NCBI GenBank assembly: GCA_002868865.1
Contig: PKUC01000002.1
Location: 1 to 52,454, forward strand
Source of the DNA: Desulfuromonas sp.
Lineage (GTDB): Bacteria; Desulfobacterota; Desulfuromonadia; Desulfuromonadales; Geopsychrobacteraceae
Direction of reading: 5' to 3'
DNA: 52,454 nucleotides
Part shown: positions 26,805 through 34,574 of the stretch, piece by piece
Numbering within the stretch: position 1 is the stretch's first letter
Layout: each line of letters starts with the position of its first letter
Notes under the pieces: model-generated
What the model was told of the DNA's origin: nothing
The model's input: the letters and a program-made list of their open reading frames with translations, nothing else
The model's database searches: none
Position numbers and translations under genes: made by a program

Positions 26805-28102
26805 TTTTTTGACTCAAGAATCCGACAGATACTGGAAAGCGTTTTCTCTGTCGCACCTACATTTTCTCGGATCAATGTCAGTCCAGCCTGCCCCATCTGA
26901 TCACATAACTGTTCATTCCGGTACAGTTCAACCAGACAACTCACAAGCTCATCTCCAGAACCAACCTTGATCCCGCCACCACAGGCAAGCAGCAACCGGG
27001 ATATTTCCTTAAAATTAGAGATATGCGAACCGAAAAGAACCGGTTTTCCTTGCTGCGCAGGCTCTAGAAGGTTGTGTCCTCCGACAGGGACAAGACTGCC
27101 GCCAACGAAAATCACGTCAGCCAAAGCATAAAACTTTGTCAACTCTCCAACCGTATCGACCAGCAGGATCTGAACCTCTTCACCCCCTTTTTTTTCCTTA
27201 CCCAGAGAAGAGCGCAGAGCAAAAGGGATGTCTTCCTTTTTCAACAGTTCAGCAACGGAGATACAACAACCGGGATGCCGTGGAGCAAAAATCGGAAAGC
27301 TTGGGATACCACGTGAAATTAGTTGTTTATGGCACTGAAGCAAAATCTCTGCTTCACCTGAACGGATTGAACCGGCGACCCAAACAAATTTTCCGGCCAA
27401 CAGCTTTTTTTTCACCTGATCATCCAAAATGGCTACAGTACCAGGCATCGACACGGGTAGATCAAATTTCATATTGCCTGTCACCTGTACCAACTCAGGC
27501 GGCGCTCCCAGGGCTTTAATACGCCGTGCACAGGTAGCATCCTGCATAGCAAAGGCAGAAATTTTTTCAAGTAATGGCTTGACCAAGCTTTTTATTGAAA
27601 GGTATCGCGGAAAAGATTTTTTTGAGATACGACCGTTTGCAAGAACCAAAGGGATCGAATTTTCCTCAGCTATGCGAATGAAATTTGGCCAGATCTCTGT
27701 TTCGATAATAATTACAACATCAGGTTGAATTAGCCTAAATGACCGCTTTACGACAAGCGACAAGTCGAAAGGAGAGAAAACAACAAGATCGACATCTGCG
27801 GCCTCACACGCAACCTGCTGGCCGGTAAAGGTCATCCCGGATAACACAATTCGGCTTTCAGGAAACTTGTCCTTCAAAGCCTTTATCAATGGAAAAGACG
27901 CACGAACCTCGCCGACAGAAGCAGCATGGACCCAGAAAACCTGTTTACCGCACAAAGCCTGCAGATCAAACCCAGAATAAAAACCGAGTCGCTGACAAAC
28001 ACCCTTTAAACTGTTGCCATACGGAAGACCTTTGATAAATGCGTAGGGCACCAAAAACAGGCTAGCAACAAACAGTATCAGATCATACAGCAGATACACC
28101 AT
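26801..28102 (-). CDS. waaA: 3-deoxy-D-manno-octulosonic acid transferase WaaA (KdtA)
   Basis: 433 residues from the preferred ATG at 28102. A membrane-anchor helix (YLLYDLILFVASLFLVPYA) is followed by a GT-B enzyme with VHAASVGEVRA, IETEIWPNFIRIA, LANGRISKKSFPRY and the C-terminal FVGGSLVPVGGHNLLEPAQ. It adds Kdo to lipid IVA. The frame opens at 28138, but TTGGAGGGCC directly before the 28102 ATG decides the start; this start lies inside the end of the acyltransferase gene (20 bases). The number of Kdo residues added cannot be told from sequence, although the kdkA gene suggests one phosphorylated Kdo. Confidence 0.95.
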   Translation of the reverse strand: MVYLLYDLILFVASLFLVPYAFIKGLPYGNSLKGVCQRLGFYSGFDLQALCGKQVFWVHAASVGEVRASFPLIKALKDKFPESRIVLSGMTFTGQQVACEAADVDLVVFSPFDLSLVVKRSFRLIQPDVVIIIETEIWPNFIRIAEENSIPLVLANGRISKKSFPRYLSIKSLVKPLLEKISAFAMQDATCARRIKALGAPPELVQVTGNMKFDLPVSMPGTVAILDDQVKKKLLAGKFVWVAGSIRSGEAEILLQCHKQLISRGIPSFPIFAPRHPGCCISVAELLKKEDIPFALRSSLGKEKKGGEEVQILLVDTVGELTKFYALADVIFVGGSLVPVGGHNLLEPAQQGKPVLFGSHISNFKEISRLLLACGGGIKVGSGDELVSCLVELYRNEQLCDQMGQAGLTLIRENVGATEKTLSSICRILESKK

Positions 28103-28748
28103 GGCCCTCCAACACTGAATGTGCGTGCTGATGAACATCCTCCATGGCCTGACTCAAGCGGGCACGGAACCTTTCCACACCTTCTTCCTTGGTAAAATAC
28201 AGAGGGGTACCAAAAGCGTAAACACAACGGCCGAATGGGAGCGGAAAAAGAAAGCGGTCCCACGATGAAAAGCGAAAACCGCGGCTACAACAAAAGGCCA
28301 TCGGCACAACAGGGCGACCAGAAAGTCTGGCCAGTTGAATAACGCCATCTTTCAATTCACGTCGTGGGCCACGCGGGCCATCCGGCGTAAGAACAATGTC
28401 GACTTTCTCCTGAGTTAGCGAGACCAGTGATCGAAATGCGGCTCTGCCTCCCCGACTGGATGAACCGCGTACGGCATCGATATCAAAATAACGCATCGTC
28501 CGCGAGAGAAGCTCCCCATCCTTGGACTCACTTATAAGAACGTTAACTTTCGGTCCGCGATAAGAAAAAACCATCAACATGGTCTGTTCGTGCCAATACG
28601 GCAGGATCATATGCTCGCCACTTTTCCAAAAGGCACGCAAAACGTCTTCTCCTACAAATTCAACACGATTCAAACGATAAATCAGTCGAATCAAAAAAGA
28701 CGCAAGCGGTGGGACAAGACACAGCAGAACTCGATCGCTAATTTTCAT
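28083..28748 (-). CDS. DUF374 lysophospholipid acyltransferase-like protein
   Basis: 221 residues. A membrane-proximal hydrophobic N-terminus (VLLCLVPPLASFLIRLIY) is followed by LPYWHEQTMLM, where the His replaces the usual HxxxxD position, SESKDGELLSR, and TPDGPRGPRRELKDGVIQLA, the DUF374 signature. The family resembles the LPLAT fold and in deltaproteobacteria is regularly placed between msbA and waaA, so it probably acylates lipid A or its precursor in place of, or besides, LpxL. ATGA overlap with msbA. The acyl donor and acceptor are inferred from context. Confidence 0.85.
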   Translation of the reverse strand: MKISDRVLLCLVPPLASFLIRLIYRLNRVEFVGEDVLRAFWKSGEHMILPYWHEQTMLMVFSYRGPKVNVLISESKDGELLSRTMRYFDIDAVRGSSSRGGRAAFRSLVSLTQEKVDIVLTPDGPRGPRRELKDGVIQLARLSGRPVVPMAFCCSRGFRFSSWDRFLFPLPFGRCVYAFGTPLYFTKEEGVERFRARLSQAMEDVHQHAHSVLEGHGVSAV

Positions 28749-30490
28749 GAGGAGCTCTGTTCGCTAAACTGCATATCGTAAAGACGCTTATACAAGCCTC
28801 CTTGCTGTAACAGTTCATGATGTGATCCGGATTGAATCAACTTGCCATTATCGAGAACAAAAATCTTATCAGAATCTATTATTGTAGAAAGACGATGAGC
28901 GATAACAATTGTCGTTTTACCGTTCACTAAGTTACTGAGAGCTTTTTGTACCTTTGTTTCGCTTTCAGTATCTAAAGCACTTGTTGCTTCGTCAAGAAGA
29001 AGAATTGGAGCATCTTGCAAGATTGCACGTGCAATACAAAGTCTTTGTCTTTGCCCCCCAGAAAGTCTAACACCTCGATTTCCAATAATTGTTTCATACC
29101 CATCAGAAAGAGAGCATATAAAGTCATGCGCATGTGCAAGTTTAGCAGCTGAAATAATCTCATCGGTAGAGACACCGTCTCGACCGTAAGCAATATTCTC
29201 AGCCACAGTAGCATCAAAAAGAAAGCTTTCTTGATCGACCATAGCAAGGTGGTCATGCAGCGATTTTTGAGTCACATCGCGTACATCATTGCCATCAACC
29301 ACAACACAACCTGACTGAGGGTCATAGAAGCGTGCCAACAAAGCAAAAAGCGTTGTTTTTCCTGCACCACTCGGTCCCACCAACGCCACAACTTCACCCG
29401 GTGAGATTTCACATGAAAAATTTTCTAACACCTTTTTGTCTTCGTAAGAAAATGATACCCCCTTAAATTGGATCTCACCTTTTACGTTTGACAATTCAAC
29501 GGCAGGACTCTTTTCAATAATGTCAGGAGCCTCATCCAAGACATCAAAAATGCGTTCAGCAGCGCCTAAAGCACTTTGGACGATATTATTGACCTTCACC
29601 AAACTTTTCAGAGGGGTGTACATCAAAGAAATTGCAGTCAGAATGGAAAACAACTGTCCTTGAGTCATCTGTCCGGTCATAACACGCTGCAAACCGTACC
29701 ATAATGCGACTGCGGCACCAGCAGAACTTATCAGTTCAACTATTGGAGCTGACAGCGCAGAATATTTCACAGTCTTTTTGGAGTAGTTGTAGTACTTTTT
29801 GTTTTGACATTCAAAACGATCTATCTCATTAATTTCTCTAGAGAAAGATTTTACAATCTTTATTCCAGAAAATGCTTGTTCCAACGTCCCACTGAGAATG
29901 GCCATGGCCCCCTGGCCTCTCTTAGAGATATATTTAATACGTTTACCGATGCGGGAAGCAGGATAGACCGTTAGCGGTATAGCGACAAAGGCCATCAACG
30001 CCATCTTCCAGTCCGTATAAAAAGCTACAGTCACCAGAGCAACAAGCGTCAAGGACTCTTTCACAAGAGTCACAACAACATTAGAAAGTGTTGACTGAAC
30101 CAAATTGACATCATTCAAAATTCTAGACATCAATTTTCCTGTAGAGTTTTTGGTATAAAAGCGTATTGACAGGCTCAGAAGATGCTTAAAAATACTATTG
30201 CGAATATCTTGAACAGCTAATTGCCCTGCAGTTTTTATAAAGTAGGATTGTACATACCGTGAAAAGCCCTTAAATCCAGCTAGGGCAACGACAAAAAACG
30301 GGACAAGCTTTGCCAGCGCAAAATCGCCTTGGACAACGATTCGATCAATAAACGGTTCCACCAGTTTCGCAACAAGTGCATCTGACCCGGCGACACCAAC
30401 CGAAGCCAGCATCGACAGGGCAATACGTCCCCAATAGGGGCGGGCAAAAGCAAAAAGTCTTGCATATATGGTACGGTTATTCTGTTTCAC
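28745..30490 (-). CDS. msbA: Lipid A export ABC transporter MsbA
   Basis: 581 residues from the chosen start, the same size as well-studied MsbA. Six-helix membrane domain in residues about 10-310, then the ATPase: Walker [20 protein letters not shown], signature LSGGQRQRLCIARA, Walker B ILLLDEATSALDTE and the switch His in IVIAHRLSTI. It flips lipid A-core across the inner membrane. The frame extends to 30571, but a GTG at 30490 overlaps the lpxB stop by four bases (GTGA), which fits the tight coupling throughout this cluster. Confidence 0.95.
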   Translation of the reverse strand: MKQNNRTIYARLFAFARPYWGRIALSMLASVGVAGSDALVAKLVEPFIDRIVVQGDFALAKLVPFFVVALAGFKGFSRYVQSYFIKTAGQLAVQDIRNSIFKHLLSLSIRFYTKNSTGKLMSRILNDVNLVQSTLSNVVVTLVKESLTLVALVTVAFYTDWKMALMAFVAIPLTVYPASRIGKRIKYISKRGQGAMAILSGTLEQAFSGIKIVKSFSREINEIDRFECQNKKYYNYSKKTVKYSALSAPIVELISSAGAAVALWYGLQRVMTGQMTQGQLFSILTAISLMYTPLKSLVKVNNIVQSALGAAERIFDVLDEAPDIIEKSPAVELSNVKGEIQFKGVSFSYEDKKVLENFSCEISPGEVVALVGPSGAGKTTLFALLARFYDPQSGCVVVDGNDVRDVTQKSLHDHLAMVDQESFLFDATVAENIAYGRDGVSTDEIISAAKLAHAHDFICSLSDGYETIIGNRGVRLSGGQRQRLCIARAILQDAPILLLDEATSALDTESETKVQKALSNLVNGKTTIVIAHRLSTIIDSDKIFVLDNGKLIQSGSHHELLQQGGLYKRLYDMQFSEQSSS

Positions 30491-31665
30491 GCGCTTTCTT
30501 TCTTGAACTCGATAGAATGCCTGTGTCCCCGGCTCATTTCGGTTGCGATCCGTGCGACCCGTTTGGAACAACCGGCGCTCCCCATCAGCTCCTGAACATC
30601 TTTAAGAGCGGAGCGAATTTTGGCGGCATAAGCCTGATCATCGAGCAAATTTAGGATTTCACCGCTCAGAGCATCGGCATCGGCGGCGTCTTGAAGAAAC
30701 TCACGGACGACCTGTTTGCCTGCAACGATATTCACAAGGCTGAAATAAGGAATCTGTACCAGTCTTGAGCCGACGGCATAGGTTAGCGGTGATGCCTTGT
30801 AAAGCACAGTCATCGGGGTGCCGGACAGAGCAACCTGCAATGTCACAGTCCCGGAAACAGTCAAAACCGCGTCACAAGCAGAGGCAACATCGTAGATATT
30901 CTCTTTGACAAGAACAATATTCAGTTTACTGCCCTTCAGCGCCTTCTCAAAATCGCCTTCATGTAGTGAGGGCGCGACAGGTAGCAGAAAAACGACATCC
31001 GGTTTGCTCTGCTGGATCTTCATTGCAGATTCGAGCAGGGTCTCAAAAATATATTTCACTTCACTGCTACGACTTCCAGGAAAAAGACCAACGATCTGTG
31101 ACGCATGATCGATTTCGAGAGTATCGCGCAGACTACGCTCTTTCGGGCGTTCTGCAAACTCATCGAGCAGCGGATTACCGACATAGACGGCTTCAACCGG
31201 CTGTTTTTTAAAAAGTTCCGGTTCGAACGGAAAGATCAGCGCCAGGCGATCGACCCGAGCGCCGATAGTTTTGATCCTTCCCCTGCGCCAGGCCCAGACC
31301 TTTGGGCTGATATAATACAACACGGGAACCCCCGACTTTTTTGCAACTTTGGCGAGACGCAAATTAAAATCGGGAAAATCGATCAAAACCAGCAGGTCCG
31401 GCCTTTGATCACTGCGCAGGATAGTTTTTAACTGCCGGTACCTCGTGACGATCCGTGGCAAGTGCGCGACCACCTCAACGAGGCCCATCACCGAGAGCTC
31501 TGCAGAAGAAAAAAGCAGGCGGCAGCCGGCCTGCTTCATCCGCGCACCACCCACCCCGAAAAACTCCAGATCCGGGTCGATACGACTGGCGGCCTTTAAG
31601 AGATTACCGCCATGCAGATCTCCTGAAGATTCCCCGGCAACAATCAGCGCACGCCTTTTGCCCAC
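30487..31665 (-). CDS. lpxB: Lipid A disaccharide synthase LpxB
   Basis: 392 residues from the chosen start. VAGESSGDLHGGNLL, FFGVGGARMKQAG, LVLIDFPDFNLRLA, YYISPKVWAWRRGRI and LPGSRSSEVKYI are the LpxB signatures. It joins UDP-diacylglucosamine and lipid X. The frame is open to 31722; a GTG at 31665 preceded by TTGGAGAG at seven bases gives the family N-terminus and avoids the hairpin at 31684-31733. LpxH or LpxI, needed to make lipid X, is not in the window. Confidence 0.94.
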   Translation of the reverse strand: MGKRRALIVAGESSGDLHGGNLLKAASRIDPDLEFFGVGGARMKQAGCRLLFSSAELSVMGLVEVVAHLPRIVTRYRQLKTILRSDQRPDLLVLIDFPDFNLRLAKVAKKSGVPVLYYISPKVWAWRRGRIKTIGARVDRLALIFPFEPELFKKQPVEAVYVGNPLLDEFAERPKERSLRDTLEIDHASQIVGLFPGSRSSEVKYIFETLLESAMKIQQSKPDVVFLLPVAPSLHEGDFEKALKGSKLNIVLVKENIYDVASACDAVLTVSGTVTLQVALSGTPMTVLYKASPLTYAVGSRLVQIPYFSLVNIVAGKQVVREFLQDAADADALSGEILNLLDDQAYAAKIRSALKDVQELMGSAGCSKRVARIATEMSRGHRHSIEFKKESA

Positions 31666-31683
31666 GAGCACTCTCCAACACGT

Positions 31684-31733
31684 AAAAAAGAAGAAGCCGC
31701 GGTCTCCATCACGTGGGCGCAACTTCCTCTTTG
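31684..31733 (-). terminator. Terminator-like hairpin (possible attenuator) between lpxA and lpxB
   Basis: On the minus strand a stem of about 15 pairs (AAAGAGGAAGTTGCG against CGCGGCTTCTTCTTT, three of them G-T) encloses a 16-base loop and runs into a T tract. It lies 22 bases past the lpxA stop and about 20 bases before the lpxB start codon, in the leader of lpxB. It could end or reduce transcription between the two halves of the lipid A cluster. Confidence 0.55.
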
Positions 31734-31755
31734 TAATCCACTCAATGTCCTACAA

Positions 31756-32526
31756 TCAGCGCGCCAGGCCACGCTCACTCTTTGCGAGAAAATCACGGAA
31801 TACCGTCAGAGCTGGATCGCTTCCCAACTCATCATCGATTTTATGGATGGCTTCTTCCAGCGAAATGCCAGCTCGAAAGACGAAACGGTACGCCTGCTTG
31901 ATGGCCGCCATCGACTCGGAAGAGAAACCACGTCTTTTTAGACCGATCAGATTCAGCCCGACCGTTTTGGCGCGATCCCCCTGCACGATGGTGTACGGAG
32001 CTACATCCTGAGCGATCATTGAACCACCGCTCGCCATAACATGGCACCCGACCCGGCAGAACTGATGTACAGCAGACAAACCACCCAGAATCGCATAGTC
32101 GTCTACCGAAACATGTCCGGCCAGGGTTGCGGCATTGGCAAGAATGACATGGTCACCGACCACACAGTCGTGAGCGATATGAGAGTAGGCCATAAACAGG
32201 TTGTCGTTACCAACCGTGGTTTGTCCACCCCCGTCTTCCGTACCCAGATGAATGGTGACAAATTCACGGACGGTATTGCGGTCCCCGATCACCAACGTAG
32301 AATCTTCGCCGTGAAATTTCAGATCCTGCGGAACCGCACCCACCGAGGCAAATTGAAAGATCCGGTTCTGCTCACCGATTCGGGTTCGGCCTTCGATAAC
32401 CGCATGGGGGCCGACCGTCGTTCCGGCACCGATAGTCACATTCGCGCCGATAACGGCATATGGACCGATACTGACATCCTCTGCGAGGACGGCACCTTCA
32501 CTGACGATCGCTGTTGGGTGAATCAT
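31756..32526 (-). CDS. lpxA: UDP-N-acetylglucosamine acyltransferase LpxA
   Basis: 256 residues. Left-handed beta-helix with hexapeptide repeats from the first residues (MIHPTAIVSEGAVLAEDVSI). SHIAHDCVVGDHVILANAAT contains the catalytic His, and GGLSAVHQFCRVG and GLNLIGLKRRGFS are diagnostic. It puts the first acyl chain on UDP-GlcNAc. It follows fabZ by 17 bases. Confidence 0.96.
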   Translation of the reverse strand: MIHPTAIVSEGAVLAEDVSIGPYAVIGANVTIGAGTTVGPHAVIEGRTRIGEQNRIFQFASVGAVPQDLKFHGEDSTLVIGDRNTVREFVTIHLGTEDGGGQTTVGNDNLFMAYSHIAHDCVVGDHVILANAATLAGHVSVDDYAILGGLSAVHQFCRVGCHVMASGGSMIAQDVAPYTIVQGDRAKTVGLNLIGLKRRGFSSESMAAIKQAYRFVFRAGISLEEAIHKIDDELGSDPALTVFRDFLAKSERGLAR

Positions 32527-32543
32527 CTTTTCGCCTTATCCTG

Positions 32544-32981
32544 CTATTTGTCCGCAAATGTTGCTTTGAGTTCTGCTTCAGCTACCAGGGTGGTCTCAAC
32601 ATAGGCCTTACCGGAAAATAGATAGATTCCACGGCGGCAGGAGACCAGCTCCAATTCAATCCGCAAGGTATCCCCCGGTAAAACCGGCTTGCGAAAACGA
32701 GCCTTTTCGACGCCGACAAAATATGTCACCTTGTCATCACCGATTTTATCAACCACAGAAACATAGGCCCCACCGACCTGAGCCATCGCTTCGATGATAA
32801 GGACTCCGGGCATGATCGGATGGTCCGGAAAATGTCCCTGAAAAAAGGGTTCATTAATGGTGACGTTTTTATAACCAGCAACCTTTTTCCCCTCTTCCAT
32901 CTCTTCCAAACGGTCCACAAGCAAAAAAGGATACCGGTGGGGAAGAACCTTCATGATCTCCTGCACATTCATGACCAGCAT
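32544..32981 (-). CDS. fabZ: 3-hydroxyacyl-ACP dehydratase FabZ
   Basis: 145 residues, hot-dog fold. LPHRYPFLLVDRL and GHFPDHPIMPGVLIIEAMAQ carry the catalytic His and Glu of FabZ. It competes with LpxA and LpxD for hydroxyacyl-ACP, which is why it is commonly placed between them. The first ATG at 32981 follows GAGGAG, which lies in the last codons of lpxD; a second ATG three codons in is possible. Confidence 0.96.
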   Translation of the reverse strand: MLVMNVQEIMKVLPHRYPFLLVDRLEEMEEGKKVAGYKNVTINEPFFQGHFPDHPIMPGVLIIEAMAQVGGAYVSVVDKIGDDKVTYFVGVEKARFRKPVLPGDTLRIELELVSCRRGIYLFSGKAYVETTLVAEAELKATFADK

Positions 32982-32987
32982 AATTGT

Positions 32988-34028
32988 CTACTTCTCCTCA
33001 ATCTCTAATTGCAGTTGTGCCAATGTCTTTTCAAGTTGATTTATTTTTTTCCGCATCTCCGGCAAATGACCAAAGGTCATGGCGGCCTTCAGCCACTCCC
33101 TGTGGTTTATAGCCGGAAATCCAGACAACACCTGGGGAGCGTCCTCGGTCTTCAGATTATTGGTCACCCCCCCCTTGCCACCGATAGTGATATTATCACC
33201 CATCGTAACATGACCAGCCACCGCGGACTGACCACCGAAGGTGCAGTGATTGCCGACCTTGCTGCTACCAGCAATACCGACCTGGGCAGTAATGACGGTA
33301 TCTTCACCGATCTGAACGTTGTGGGCGATATGGACCATATTGTCGAGTTTGGTCCCCCTCGCGATACGCGTTTCTCCCAGAGCGGCCCGATCAATACAGG
33401 CGCACGAGCCGATCTCGACATCATCCTCGAGGACGACGATTCCGACTTGGGGAATTTTATAGTAACTTGAACCGTCCGGAGCAAAGCCGAAACCGTCCGA
33501 TCCGATCACCGCCGAAGGCTGAAGAATCACCCTATCCCCCAATCGGCTCCCTTCACGCACGACCGCGTTGGCATGCAGAATACAGTTTTTACCAATGCGT
33601 ACATTGTCGTAGATGACCACACCGGGCAGCAGCACCGTTCCGTCACCGATGATGACGTTTTCGCCCACAACGCATCCAGGATGGATCGACACGCTATCCC
33701 CACAGCAGACCGAGTCAGCGACATGCGCTTGCGAAGAAACACCGATCTCCGGGAACTGCGGTCCCTGCAGATGAGTCAGTATTTTGGCAAACGCCAGATA
33801 GGGATTAGCGCACACCAGAGTTGTCTTGCCGTCAACCTCGATCCCCGGAGGAACGATAACCGCCGTCGCCTCAGTTACGGTCAACTGCGAGCGATACTTG
33901 GGGTTTGACAGAAACGTCAGGTCGCCGCTGCGGGCGGTGTCGATGGGAGCGACACGGCATACCTCGACGGAACCATCACCGACAACATGCCCCTCGACAA
34001 GGCGCGCCAGATCCTGAAGTTTTGCCAT
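32988..34028 (-). CDS. lpxD: UDP-3-O-acylglucosamine N-acyltransferase LpxD
   Basis: 346 residues. N-terminal uridine-binding domain (GDLTFLSNPKYRSQL) and hexapeptide beta-helix (VIGSDGFGFAPDGSSYYKIP, MVHIAHNVQIGEDTVITAQ with the catalytic His), then an acyl-ACP-binding helix at the C-terminus. It adds the second acyl chain. A GTG directly before the ATG at 34028 is also open; the ATG gives the usual MAKLQDLA start. Confidence 0.95.
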   Translation of the reverse strand: MAKLQDLARLVEGHVVGDGSVEVCRVAPIDTARSGDLTFLSNPKYRSQLTVTEATAVIVPPGIEVDGKTTLVCANPYLAFAKILTHLQGPQFPEIGVSSQAHVADSVCCGDSVSIHPGCVVGENVIIGDGTVLLPGVVIYDNVRIGKNCILHANAVVREGSRLGDRVILQPSAVIGSDGFGFAPDGSSYYKIPQVGIVVLEDDVEIGSCACIDRAALGETRIARGTKLDNMVHIAHNVQIGEDTVITAQVGIAGSSKVGNHCTFGGQSAVAGHVTMGDNITIGGKGGVTNNLKTEDAPQVLSGFPAINHREWLKAAMTFGHLPEMRKKINQLEKTLAQLQLEIEEK

Positions 34029-34040
34029 CACCCTGTCCCG

Positions 34041-34544
34041 CTACTCAGACTTTGCATTGTAAGCATCGATCACCTGTTGCGTCAGATCAGCTTGATCCGA
34101 TGCGTAAAGAAGCGAGCTTTCGGTTTTTTCGAGGATAACGTCGTAACCGCCTTCTTTGCCGATACGATCGATCACTTCAAAAATCTCGGACAAAATCTGC
34201 TTGGTAAAATCAGCATCCTTCTGTTGCAGCTCTTCCTGAATGTCTTTCGTAAAGCGCTCCAACTCCTTGACCTTCTGCTGGTACTCCCGTGACTTCTGGG
34301 CTTTCGCGTCATCCGACAGCAGAACGGCCTGTTTCTCGATATCCTGTTTCATCGCCAAAAGTGCATCCTGCTTCTCTTTGACGACAGCTTCATACGCCTT
34401 GACCTGATCGCTGATATCCTGCTTGGCCGTCACCCCTGCCTCTGACAGGTTCAAAGCCTTTTGTAGATCGATATAAGCCACACCCCCTGCGTAAACCGAT
34501 GTGGCAGAAAAGAATACAAGTAGAAAAACAACAACTGACTTCAT
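34041..34544 (-). CDS. skp: Periplasmic OmpH/Skp-family chaperone
   Basis: 167 residues from the chosen start. Signal peptide MKSVVVFLLVFFSATSVYA, then VAYIDLQKALNLSEAG (the OmpH start) and long coiled-coil arms (residues about 40-110) with many Lys, Glu and Gln, ending in a short hydrophobic strand. It shields outer-membrane proteins in the periplasm on their way to BamA, whose gene is just upstream. Frame open to 34574; AGGAGG before the ATG at 34544 sets the start. Confidence 0.92.
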   Translation of the reverse strand: MKSVVVFLLVFFSATSVYAGGVAYIDLQKALNLSEAGVTAKQDISDQVKAYEAVVKEKQDALLAMKQDIEKQAVLLSDDAKAQKSREYQQKVKELERFTKDIQEELQQKDADFTKQILSEIFEVIDRIGKEGGYDVILEKTESSLLYASDQADLTQQVIDAYNAKSE

Positions 34545-34574
34545 CAACGTTAAACCTCCTGAGTGTGTGTTCAT

